Shown here piece after piece: positions 53,313 through 60,933 of a stretch of 64,000 nt of DNA; positions within the stretch are counted from its first letter, which is position 1; every line of letters starts with the position of its first letter. The stretch is from Xiheimicrobium sp052034585 (GTDB lineage Bacteria; Myxococcota; Myxococcia; Myxococcales; Myxococcaceae), in NCBI GenBank assembly GCA_052034585.1, contig JBPOIJ010000008.1:1-64000 (forward strand), given 5' to 3'. Under the pieces are notes generated by a model, which saw only the letters and a list, made by a program, of their open reading frames with translations, made no database searches and had not been told where the DNA came from. The position numbers and the translations under genes are program-made.

Positions 53313-53502
53313 CCACTCGAATTCAGGCTGTGCTCGGAGACGTCGATGGGAGCGGGAACGAGCGCTCCCTGTTGAACGTTCGCCCTGAGTGAGTCGACGA
53401 CGCAATCGCATGGCAGCGCAAGACGTGTTGTGGGAAGGGCGGTACAGTGTGGTGGTCGACCCGCCGATGACGGCGCTGGTCCTTCAGGGAGAATGATCGA
53501 TC

Positions 53503-54237
53503 ATGTGGCAACGCTTCAAGCGGGCGATGCGCAGCTTCGTGGGCTTCTTCGTCAGCACCATCGAAGACCCTGAGCTGATCCTCGAACAGAACATCAGGGA
53601 TCTGAACGATCAGGTTCCGAAGATGAACGAGTCGATCGCCATGGTGCGAGCGAACGTCACCCTGCTCGAGAAGGAGAACGGCAAGTACAAGGCCGAGGTG
53701 GGCGATCTCACCGCCAAGGTGAAGGCGGCGATTCAGGGCGGGCGCGACGATCTCGCCGCCCAGTACGCGACCCGGCTCCAGATGGAGAAGGGCGCGCTGG
53801 CCCGCAACGAGGCGCAGCTGCAGACCGCCCGTGCCGCCTACGACAAGGCGCTGAACGTGAAGAAGGCGTTCATGCGCGAGAAGGACAAGAAGACGGCCGA
53901 GGCGATGGCCGCGATTCGCGATGCTCGGCGCGCCAAGTGGCAGGCGAAGGTGGCCGACGCGATGGAGTCCTTCGAGGTCGCCGGCATCGACGCGACCCAC
54001 GACGAGATGCTCCGGAAGGTCGAGGAGCAGACCGCCGTCAACGAGGCGCGCATGCAGATGGCGCTCGAGTCGGTCGATCACGAGCGGATCAAGATCGAAG
54101 AAGAGGCCGAGCAGCTCCAGGCCGCCGAGCTGGTGAAGCAGTTCAAGATGGAGATGGGCCTCGAGAGCCCCGCGCCGGTCTCGGAGGTCTCCGCCGGCGG
54201 CGAGAAGACGATCGGCAAGAAGGTCGAGGTCAAGTAA
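53503..54237 (+). CDS. pspA: PspA/IM30-family membrane-stress protein
   Basis: A 244-residue coiled-coil peripheral membrane protein that assembles into rods or rings and protects the inner membrane. It starts with the amphipathic helix WQRFKRAMRSFVGFFVSTIEDP, followed by NIRDLNDQVPKMNESIAMVRA and long helical stretches to about residue 215. An extra, weakly conserved tail of about 25 residues ends in KKVEVK. AGGGAG precedes the ATG. The next gene follows directly after its stop in the same frame (see the probable CTG start), so PspA is tied to the transporter unit downstream. Confidence 0.92.
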   Translation: MWQRFKRAMRSFVGFFVSTIEDPELILEQNIRDLNDQVPKMNESIAMVRANVTLLEKENGKYKAEVGDLTAKVKAAIQGGRDDLAAQYATRLQMEKGALARNEAQLQTARAAYDKALNVKKAFMREKDKKTAEAMAAIRDARRAKWQAKVADAMESFEVAGIDATHDEMLRKVEEQTAVNEARMQMALESVDHERIKIEEEAEQLQAAELVKQFKMEMGLESPAPVSEVSAGGEKTIGKKVEVK

Positions 54238-55377
54238 CTGCACGGGCGGCGCTTTCTCGCGACCGTCCTCTTCCTGGCGCTGGGAGCCGGTGCGCTCCTG
54301 GCCGCCCGGCTCGGCTACGTCGAGCGGTTGCGCGATCGCCTCTGGGGTCGTGCCCCTCGCCTCACCGCCGGAGATTTCCCCGCAGGCGTCACCGCGCCGG
54401 TCGACGACATCGCCTCGATTCCCACTCGGCCAGTGCTCGTCGGGGTGGTGCCGCGTGGGGCGATCGCCGGGCTCGTCTGGGCGGCTGGCGACGAGGGCCG
54501 GCCAGGCCTCTTCCGCTCGGCGTACGCGCTCGACGTGAAGGTGGTGCGGTTCGACAGCGAGGATCAGCTCCGCCGCGCGCTGATGAAAGGTGGAGAGAAC
54601 GGGGGCGTCGACGTCGCCGCGCTCGGCGTGTCGACGCTGGGCATGGCGGCCGTGCCGTTGCGTGACGCCGTACCTCGCACGGTGATGTTGGTGGGGCGGA
54701 GCCGCGGGCAGCACGTGTTGGCCAGCCGCACCGGTGCGCTCACTCCAGCGCAGCTCGCCGGCAAGCGCATCGCCACCGAGCCGCGGAGCCCCTCGCACTA
54801 CTTCACCTTGTGGGTGCTCTCTCGGGCCGGCCTCTCGATGCGAGACGTCACCTGGGTCACCCTCGAGTCGTCCCTTCAGGCGGGGCAGGCGCTCAAGGAA
54901 GGGAAGGCCGACGTCGCCGCGGGGTTGGTCGGTGAGCTCCACCCGATGATTCGCGAGCTGGGAGGCGCGCTGATCACCACCACGGCCGACTCGCCGCACC
55001 TCCTCGCCACCGTGCTGGTCGCGCGGGGTGACTTCGCGGCGCGTTACCCCGACGCGGTGCGCCGGCTGATTCGGGGCGCGCTCGACGCCGGAGCGCAGGT
55101 GAACCGCGCTCCTGAAGAGGCCGCGCGCGCGCTCGGCGCGTTCGCGTCAGAGCTCGGTGATCCAACGGAGGCGATGCAGGTCGAGCCCCCTGCGACGGTG
55201 CGGGAGAACCTCGCCTTCTTCGGGCTCGCCGGAGAGGCGCCGGTCACCTACTCGGAGCTCTTCCAGTCGGCGGTGGGCCTCTCGCAGAAGCTCACCGGGC
55301 CCGCGACCGTTCCGACAGCGGAAGAGACTGCGGACTTGGGAGCGCTGAAGTACGTTTCCGCCACGCTCCGACCGTGA
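54238..55377 (+). CDS. Periplasmic-binding-like protein of the NitT/TauT or phosphonate type, anchored
   Basis: A protein of about 379 residues if begun at CTG 54238, immediately after the pspA TAA and in the same frame. GAGG lies 8 bases before the CTG. That start supplies the missing membrane anchor (RRFLATVLFLALGAGALLAA). Otherwise the first usable start, TTG 54328, gives a protein with no signal at all. The body is a type 2 binding-protein fold: LVGVVPRGAIAGLVWAAGDE, DVAALGVSTLGM, LAGKRIATEPRSPSHY, ALKEGKADVAAGLV. The expected ligand is unknown. Its stop overlaps the next start (GTGA). Confidence 0.8.
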   Translation: MHGRRFLATVLFLALGAGALLAARLGYVERLRDRLWGRAPRLTAGDFPAGVTAPVDDIASIPTRPVLVGVVPRGAIAGLVWAAGDEGRPGLFRSAYALDVKVVRFDSEDQLRRALMKGGENGGVDVAALGVSTLGMAAVPLRDAVPRTVMLVGRSRGQHVLASRTGALTPAQLAGKRIATEPRSPSHYFTLWVLSRAGLSMRDVTWVTLESSLQAGQALKEGKADVAAGLVGELHPMIRELGGALITTTADSPHLLATVLVARGDFAARYPDAVRRLIRGALDAGAQVNRAPEEAARALGAFASELGDPTEAMQVEPPATVRENLAFFGLAGEAPVTYSELFQSAVGLSQKLTGPATVPTAEETADLGALKYVSATLRP

Positions 55378-56201
55378 AGAAACGCTCGCCCAACTACCTG
55401 AAGGCCGCGCTGCTGATGCCGGCGAACCTCTTCGCGCTCGCCGCTGGCGCCCTCGCATCGATCTATCTCGGCGACTGGATTCCCTTCGCAGCGGCGGGCG
55501 GCGCGTCGGTGGCGTACCTCACCTTCCTCTCGACGATGCCGTCGTTCCGGCGCGCGGTGCGGGCGAACTCCGAGGCGCTCACCTCGTCGGAGGTCGCTTC
55601 GCCCGAAGAAGAGCAGGCTCTGCTGGCCGAGCTCGCGCCCTCGCAGCGCGAGCACTACGAGCAGCTCAAGGCCCTCAAGGGCCGCATCCTCGACGAGTAC
55701 GGCAAGCTGCCCGGCGGTGGCGTGCTCCAGGCCTCGAGCGAGCAGCGCCTCGACACCTTGCTGACCTCGTTCCTCCGGCTCGTCACCACCCTCAACAGCT
55801 ATCGCAAGTTCTTGAATGCGGCCGACCGGCAGGCCGTCGAGGCGGAGCTGAACGAGCTCACCAAGGACGTGGAGAGCGAGAAGAACGAGCGCCTCAAGGA
55901 AGTGAAGTCGCGGCGCATCGACATCCTGAAGAAACGATTGGCCCGCTTCGTCCAGGCGGAGGAGAGCCGGGAAGTGGTGAGTCATCAACTCGCGAGCATC
56001 GAGGATCTCTTGCGGCTGACCCATGAGCAGTCAATCGCCATTCGGGATCCCCAGGTCGTCACCCGGCAGCTCGACGCGCTCGCCGCCGAGGTGGCTGCGA
56101 CCGAAGAGACCGTGCGCGACATGGAGTCCTTCATGGTGGTGAGCGAGGAGTTCTCCTCGACGCCGGGCGTCTCGAAGCAGCCCGAGAAGGTGCGCTCGTG
56201 A
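55374..56201 (+). CDS. Coiled-coil membrane protein
   Basis: A 275-residue protein with two hydrophobic segments at about 8-31 and 36-52 (KAALLMPANLFALAAGAL; IPFAAAGGASVAYL). A long, highly charged helical region follows (about 85-260, with KALKGRILDEYGKL and AELNELTKDVESEKNERLKE), ending in a Ser/Pro tail. No known family is recognised; the build resembles membrane-anchored coiled-coil scaffolds such as PspA-interacting partners. It is linked to both neighbours by GTGA overlaps. Confidence 0.75.
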   Translation: MKKRSPNYLKAALLMPANLFALAAGALASIYLGDWIPFAAAGGASVAYLTFLSTMPSFRRAVRANSEALTSSEVASPEEEQALLAELAPSQREHYEQLKALKGRILDEYGKLPGGGVLQASSEQRLDTLLTSFLRLVTTLNSYRKFLNAADRQAVEAELNELTKDVESEKNERLKEVKSRRIDILKKRLARFVQAEESREVVSHQLASIEDLLRLTHEQSIAIRDPQVVTRQLDALAAEVAATEETVRDMESFMVVSEEFSSTPGVSKQPEKVRS

Positions 56202-57793
56202 GGCCGGCACGGTGGTGGGCGCTCGTCTTCCTCGTCTTGGCCGCTGGCTGCTCGAAGTGCGGCAAGAAGGCCGAGGTGGCCTCGACCGGCATCGAGGCGG
56301 TGATGCCGAGAGGTGCCGTCGCAGTGGTGGTGGTGCCCTCGCTGAAGGACGCAGGCACCAAGCTGACGCTGCTCGAGCGAGTGAAGGTGGCCGGCTTCAT
56401 CGCGCCGCTCCAGGGCTTCGCGAACGCCAAGGCCTTCGCCGACGAGGTGGTGCGCCAGGTGGGGATCGACCCCCGCAGCGCGAGCGAGCTGGAGAAGGCC
56501 GGGCTCGATCCCTCGCGGGCGATGGGCGCGGCCGTGCTGCTGTCGGGCGACGTCTACCTCGTGCTCCCGGTGAAGGACGCGTCGGCGCTGCACACCCGTC
56601 TCGAGGGCATCTCCTTCAACCGCTTCGGTGCCGGCGCGGGAGGCGAGCAGAAGCAGGGCGCGGTGACGGTGAAGACGTTCTCGAAGCAGCAGGGGCTGCC
56701 GCCGACGCTGGGCTACGCGATCGCGAGCGGCTGGGCCTTCGTCGGGCGGGACGAGATGATCGCGAAGCTCGGCCAGGCTGCTTCGCTCGGAGAGACCGAT
56801 CGGCTCACCAAGGACGAGCAGCTCGCGACCGCCCTCGGCACCGCGGGCGCGCACGACGTCTACGCCTGGCTCGGCAACGGAAGCCCGGTGCTGCAGTCGA
56901 CGCCCTTCCTCAACGCGCTGGTGACGGCCTCGCTCTCGCCGACGGCGCTCGAGGCGCGAGTGAACGGCCAGTGGAAGGAGAAGGCGGAGCTGCTGGCGGC
57001 GCTGACTCCGCAGAGCGCGCAGGACTTCACCGCGCTGTTGCCGGCCGACGCGGTGTTGGTGGGGCGCTTCAGCGGTGACGCGAAGGGGCTCACCCCGATC
57101 GCCAAGGAACTTCTGGGGCCGTACGTGGCGCGCGCGTTCGACCAGGGGAACTTCGATCTCAAGACCGAGGTGCTCGACAAGCTCCAGCCCGGGTCGGTGT
57201 TCTCGCTCTCGCTCGCCGATCGCCCTCCGATGGATCGCGGCGTGCCGGCCTTCGACATTCGGCAGACCAACCCGTTCGCCTATGCGCACCTCTCGGGCTT
57301 CGCGCCGGTGACCTCGGCCGATCTCGTCACCCCGACGCTCGAGAAGGTCGCGCTGGTGGGCCCCAAGTTCGGCGCCAAGCTCGAGAAGCAGCAGCGAGAG
57401 GGGAAGGAGATCTTCTTCACCACCTGGTCTCAGGGCCAAGGCGTGCACTTCGCAGGGAAGGGGAGCGGCGTGGCGTTCGGCTCGCCCATTCAGCGGCTCG
57501 ACGCGCTCCTCGCCTCGAGCGCGCCGCCCACACCGGCGGCGGCGGGAAACGAGGCGCTCGTGATCTCGGTCGATCTCACCAAGCTGGCAAACTCGGTGCG
57601 CGCGTTGCCCGAGAGCGCCTGGGGCCTCGGCGGGTTCGCGCTCAAGCCCACCACCGTGCGTTGGCTCGACGCGACCGATGATCTCAAGGCCGTCTCGCTC
57701 ACCGCGACCGCGAAGGACGGCAAGCTGAACGCGGCGGTGAAGCTGTCGCTCGCGCTGCAGCTCGAGGCGCCGGCCGGAGCCAAGGTGCCGTGA
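56198..57793 (+). CDS. DUF3352-like lipoprotein
   Basis: A 531-residue secreted protein starting at GTG 56198 within the previous stop. Signal peptide LVFLVLAAGC (lipobox), then CSKCGKK. The long mature part has repeated VPSLKDAGTKL-like strand-helix units, AFADEVVRQVGIDPRSASEL, PTLGYAIASGWAFVGRDEMI and LPADAVLVGRFSGDAKG, resembling the DUF3352 build. These proteins are of unknown function but are secreted or membrane-linked. It is the fourth gene of the PspA-linked unit and overlaps the ATPase gene by GTGA. Confidence 0.75.
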   Translation: MRPARWWALVFLVLAAGCSKCGKKAEVASTGIEAVMPRGAVAVVVVPSLKDAGTKLTLLERVKVAGFIAPLQGFANAKAFADEVVRQVGIDPRSASELEKAGLDPSRAMGAAVLLSGDVYLVLPVKDASALHTRLEGISFNRFGAGAGGEQKQGAVTVKTFSKQQGLPPTLGYAIASGWAFVGRDEMIAKLGQAASLGETDRLTKDEQLATALGTAGAHDVYAWLGNGSPVLQSTPFLNALVTASLSPTALEARVNGQWKEKAELLAALTPQSAQDFTALLPADAVLVGRFSGDAKGLTPIAKELLGPYVARAFDQGNFDLKTEVLDKLQPGSVFSLSLADRPPMDRGVPAFDIRQTNPFAYAHLSGFAPVTSADLVTPTLEKVALVGPKFGAKLEKQQREGKEIFFTTWSQGQGVHFAGKGSGVAFGSPIQRLDALLASSAPPTPAAAGNEALVISVDLTKLANSVRALPESAWGLGGFALKPTTVRWLDATDDLKAVSLTATAKDGKLNAAVKLSLALQLEAPAGAKVP

Positions 57794-58455
57794 TCGAGGC
57801 GAAGCAGCTCAGCCGCGCCTACGACGATGGAGCGAAGGGCCGCTTGTCGGTGCTCGATCAGGTGACGTTCTCGGTGGCAGCGGGGGAGTTCGTCGCCATC
57901 GTCGGACGGAGCGGCTCGGGGAAATCGACGCTCCTCCACGTGCTGGGCGGCCTCGACACCGCCTTTCAGGGCGAGCTCACGGTCGCGGGCACTCGCCTCG
58001 ACGGGTTGGGTGACGCCTCGCTGAGCCGGTACCGCAACGAGACGGTGGGCTTCGTCTTTCAGTCCTTCCACCTGATGTCCGGCGTCTCGGCGCTCGAGAA
58101 CGTGCTCTTGCCGGCGCGTTTCTCGTCGCAGGACCCCTCGGGCCTCGAGGCGAAGGCTCACGCCGCGCTCGAGCGCGTGGGGTTGACGGCGGCTCACGGG
58201 AGACGGGCGCCAGGTCAGCTCTCGGGCGGCGAGCGGCAACGAGTCGCCATCGCGCGCGCGCTCTTCGGCTCACCGAAGGTGCTCTTGTGCGACGAGCCGA
58301 CGGGCAACCTCGACGCGACGACGGCGGACGAGGTGGTGGCGCTCTTCAAGACGCTCAACCAGGCAGGCCTGACGGTCGTGGCGGTGACGCACGAAGAGCG
58401 GCTGCGGGCGGCGGCGTCGCGGGTGCTGACGCTCTCGGGAGGGAAGCTGTCGTGA
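57790..58455 (+). CDS. ABC transporter ATPase, LolD/MacB type
   Basis: A 221-residue ATPase with Walker A GRSGSGKST, Q-loop region FVFQSFHLMSGVSALENV, signature LSGGERQRVAIARAL, Walker B VLLCDEPTGNLD and switch His in AVTHEER. Size and sequence are those of the LolD/MacB/FtsE subgroup that works with FtsX-type permeases. The start is GTG 57790, overlapping the previous stop. With the permease behind it, this is likely a mechanotransmission-type transporter rather than a classical importer, although a binding-protein-like gene lies two genes upstream. Confidence 0.94.
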   Translation: MIEAKQLSRAYDDGAKGRLSVLDQVTFSVAAGEFVAIVGRSGSGKSTLLHVLGGLDTAFQGELTVAGTRLDGLGDASLSRYRNETVGFVFQSFHLMSGVSALENVLLPARFSSQDPSGLEAKAHAALERVGLTAAHGRRAPGQLSGGERQRVAIARALFGSPKVLLCDEPTGNLDATTADEVVALFKTLNQAGLTVVAVTHEERLRAAASRVLTLSGGKLS

Positions 58456-59729
58456 GCGGTTCCCTGTGGCCCTTGGTCAAGCTCTCGCTGGCGCGCGATC
58501 GCCGCAGCGCGGTCTCGTCCACCTTCGGGCTCGTCATCGGGGTCGCCTCGCTCGTCTTCTTCGTCTCGCTCGGGTTGGGCGTGGGCGTCATCGTTCGCGA
58601 GAAGGTCTTTCCCGTCGACACGAGCCTGGTGGAGGTGGTGCCGGCGCAGCTCTCCTTCGGCCTGCTCGGTGGCGGCACGCTCGACGAAGAGACGGTCGCC
58701 CGGCTCGAAGCGTTGCCGGGGGTCGAGCGGGCCTTCCGCAAGATGAACGTGCGAGCGCCGGCGGTCACCATCTACCGCGGTGACTTCTTCGGGCGGCCGC
58801 TGCACATGGGCCTCGAGATCCTCGCGGTCGGCGTCGAGCCCGAGTTCGTCAAACCCGACGTGGTGCTGGGCGACTTCTCCGATCCCGGCCCTGACAAGCC
58901 GATCCCCGCGTTGGCGTCGACGCGCCTGCTCGAGATCTACAACAAGAGCTTCGCGCCGCAGCGATCGCTGCCGCAGCTCTCGGGGCAGTTGCTCGCCGGT
59001 TTCATCTTCCCCATCGACTTCAACCGCAGCTTCGTCACCACCACGCCGCAGAACGCGACGGTGACCGCGGCCCAGGCGCAGTTGGTCGGCGTGTCGGATC
59101 GTGCGCTGCTCGCGGGCATCACGATTCCGCTCGAGACCGCCAAGCGGCTCAACGCGGCGGCCAACCTCGACGCGAAGACCTTCACCGGCGTCTCGCTCAA
59201 GGCGCGCGACCCGTCGCAGGTGCCGGGCATCGTGGCGGCGGTGAAGGCGATGGGCGTCCGGGTCGACGATCAGGAGCGGCGCATGGCGGAGAACGCCGGA
59301 GCAGCGGTGGCGATCAGCACCTCGAGCCTCGCGCTCCTGTCGGTGCTGATCTGTTTGTTGGCGGCCTTCAACATCGCCCATGCGTTCTCGGCCTCGGTGC
59401 GGGCGCGTGAGAAGGAACTCGGCGTGATGCGGGCCGTCGGCGCCACTCGCAGCCACCTGTTTCGGCTCGTCCTCGCCGAGGCCCTGCTCCTGGGGTTGAT
59501 CGGCGGCGTCGTGGGCAGTCTCCTGGCGCTCCTCGCCACCCTCGGGCTCGATCTCTCGGCTGCCCGGTTCGTGCCCGAGTTTCCGTTCAAGCCCGAGACG
59601 TGGTTCGCGCGGCCGTGGTGGCTCTTCGTGGGCGGCGGTGTGCTCGGCGTGGTGGCGGCGGCGGCGGGCGCGTTCTTGCCCGCGCGTCGTGCCTCACGGA
59701 CCGATCCGGTGCGAGTGCTCGCTGGTTGA
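58452..59729 (+). CDS. FtsX-family ABC permease
   Basis: A 425-residue membrane protein. The MacB/LolC pattern is seen: first helix near residue 17-43 (LVIGVASLVFFVSLGLG), a large periplasmic domain, then three C-terminal helices at about 298-320, 340-365 and 385-408. The exit segment is LPARRASRTDPVRVL. It is the partner of the upstream ATPase; the start GTG 58452 overlaps its stop by 4 bases. It ends 21 bases before the convergent propeller gene. Confidence 0.92.
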   Translation: MSGSLWPLVKLSLARDRRSAVSSTFGLVIGVASLVFFVSLGLGVGVIVREKVFPVDTSLVEVVPAQLSFGLLGGGTLDEETVARLEALPGVERAFRKMNVRAPAVTIYRGDFFGRPLHMGLEILAVGVEPEFVKPDVVLGDFSDPGPDKPIPALASTRLLEIYNKSFAPQRSLPQLSGQLLAGFIFPIDFNRSFVTTTPQNATVTAAQAQLVGVSDRALLAGITIPLETAKRLNAAANLDAKTFTGVSLKARDPSQVPGIVAAVKAMGVRVDDQERRMAENAGAAVAISTSSLALLSVLICLLAAFNIAHAFSASVRAREKELGVMRAVGATRSHLFRLVLAEALLLGLIGGVVGSLLALLATLGLDLSAARFVPEFPFKPETWFARPWWLFVGGGVLGVVAAAAGAFLPARRASRTDPVRVLAG

Positions 59730-59750
59730 GTGAGCTCGACTCGTGCGGTC

Positions 59751-60896
59751 CTATCTGGGCGCCGAGTAGACCGCGCCGTACCACCGGTCGAGCCAGTAGA
59801 CGGCCTTGGCATCGACGGCGACGGCGTCGACCCAGCCGACTGGCGCGGCGAACGAGGTGGCGGCCTTGCCGGGTGTCCACCTGACGATCGAGGCCTTCCC
59901 CGGCCAATTCGAGCCGTTGCTTTCCATGAACACCTCAGCGCCGAAGACCGCGCCTCGGTGGCTCCAATCGCCGCTCCACTCGCCGACGCGAACGCGCTCC
60001 TCGGTGGAGAACCCGAGGCGAAACGCCCTCTGCGAATGGCCGTCTCCGAAGATCAGGTCGCTCCCGACGACGTACGTCACGCCGGAGACGCTCGTGGTGG
60101 AGACCACGGCCGGCCCCTTCTTGGGCACGCGGAGGGCTTCGCGATCGTCGAGCTTCACGAGATACCCAGCTCGGTCGATCGCGATCGCCGCCTCGCGCGG
60201 TTCGGTCGTGAGCGTGGCGAGCGTCTCCACCTCGCCTCCCGCGATCGGCACCCGGAAGAGCTTTCGCCCATCGAGGAAGACGACCGACTCTCCGTCGACG
60301 GCGATCGCGGGCGGGTTGTGGATGTGTGCGGCGAGGGTGCGCGGAGGGGCACCCGTTCGGCTCGCGACGACGACCCGATCGTTGAGGGTGACGATTACTT
60401 CGTTGTCGAGGGCGATGAGCCGCGAGGAGGGGAACGGGCGCGGCAGGCCCTCGGCGAGGAGCCGTGGAACCTTTCCGATCTCGAGGATCGAGCTGCCTTC
60501 CCGTCGCGTCCGGAGGACGAAGAGCACCCCGTCTCGAGCGGCGATGGTGTCGATCTGCCCGTCCTTGTCGGTGACGACGACCCGGTGGGCCGGTTCACCT
60601 GCCGGAAACTCGAAGGCAGGACAGCTGAACTCGACGCCGTCTTTCTGGGCGGCGCGCTTGAACCATTGGAGGTGCCCTCCGCCGCTGGTCATCTGCGCCC
60701 CGACGAGCGCCTGTTCGAACTCGGTGCCACGCTTGTCGGGCGAGAGCGCGCCGACGGTCTGTGCCAGCGCCTCGCGGTAGTCGGTCGTGGCCTTCGCAAC
60801 CTTGCTCCAGGTCTCGCAGAACGCCTTGGGGGTGGGCGCGCCGGCGAGCGCAGCCAGCGGCAAGACCAGCGCGGCGACGAAGGTACGGTGATGCAT
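59751..60896 (-). CDS. Secreted beta-propeller-like protein
   Basis: A 381-residue protein with a signal peptide ending in LAG/APTPK (about residue 19). A helical N-terminal segment (about 22-60) carries the Cys of KAFCETW. From about residue 100 there are repeated four-strand blades (RVVVTDKDGQIDTIAARDGVLFVL, SVVFLDGRKLFRVPIAGGEV, VDAVAVDAKAVYWLDRWYGAV). It probably sits in the periplasm. It is divergent from the second kinase gene, 37 bases away, and convergent with the FtsX gene. Confidence 0.8.
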   Translation of the reverse strand: MHHRTFVAALVLPLAALAGAPTPKAFCETWSKVAKATTDYREALAQTVGALSPDKRGTEFEQALVGAQMTSGGGHLQWFKRAAQKDGVEFSCPAFEFPAGEPAHRVVVTDKDGQIDTIAARDGVLFVLRTRREGSSILEIGKVPRLLAEGLPRPFPSSRLIALDNEVIVTLNDRVVVASRTGAPPRTLAAHIHNPPAIAVDGESVVFLDGRKLFRVPIAGGEVETLATLTTEPREAAIAIDRAGYLVKLDDREALRVPKKGPAVVSTTSVSGVTYVVGSDLIFGDGHSQRAFRLGFSTEERVRVGEWSGDWSHRGAVFGAEVFMESNGSNWPGKASIVRWTPGKAATSFAAPVGWVDAVAVDAKAVYWLDRWYGAVYSAPR

Positions 60897-60933
60897 GCGG
60901 TCCTCCTACCACTCCGGTCTCCGCTCGCAGCCA

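Noticed and set aside
53348..53369. A 7-bp hairpin after the large repeat lipoprotein considered as terminator
   Set aside because: The stem is short, the loop is 8 bases and there is no T tract.
53400..53500. A sigma54-type promoter ahead of pspA
   Set aside because: TGGCAG is present near 53411, but no TTGC at the needed spacing was found.
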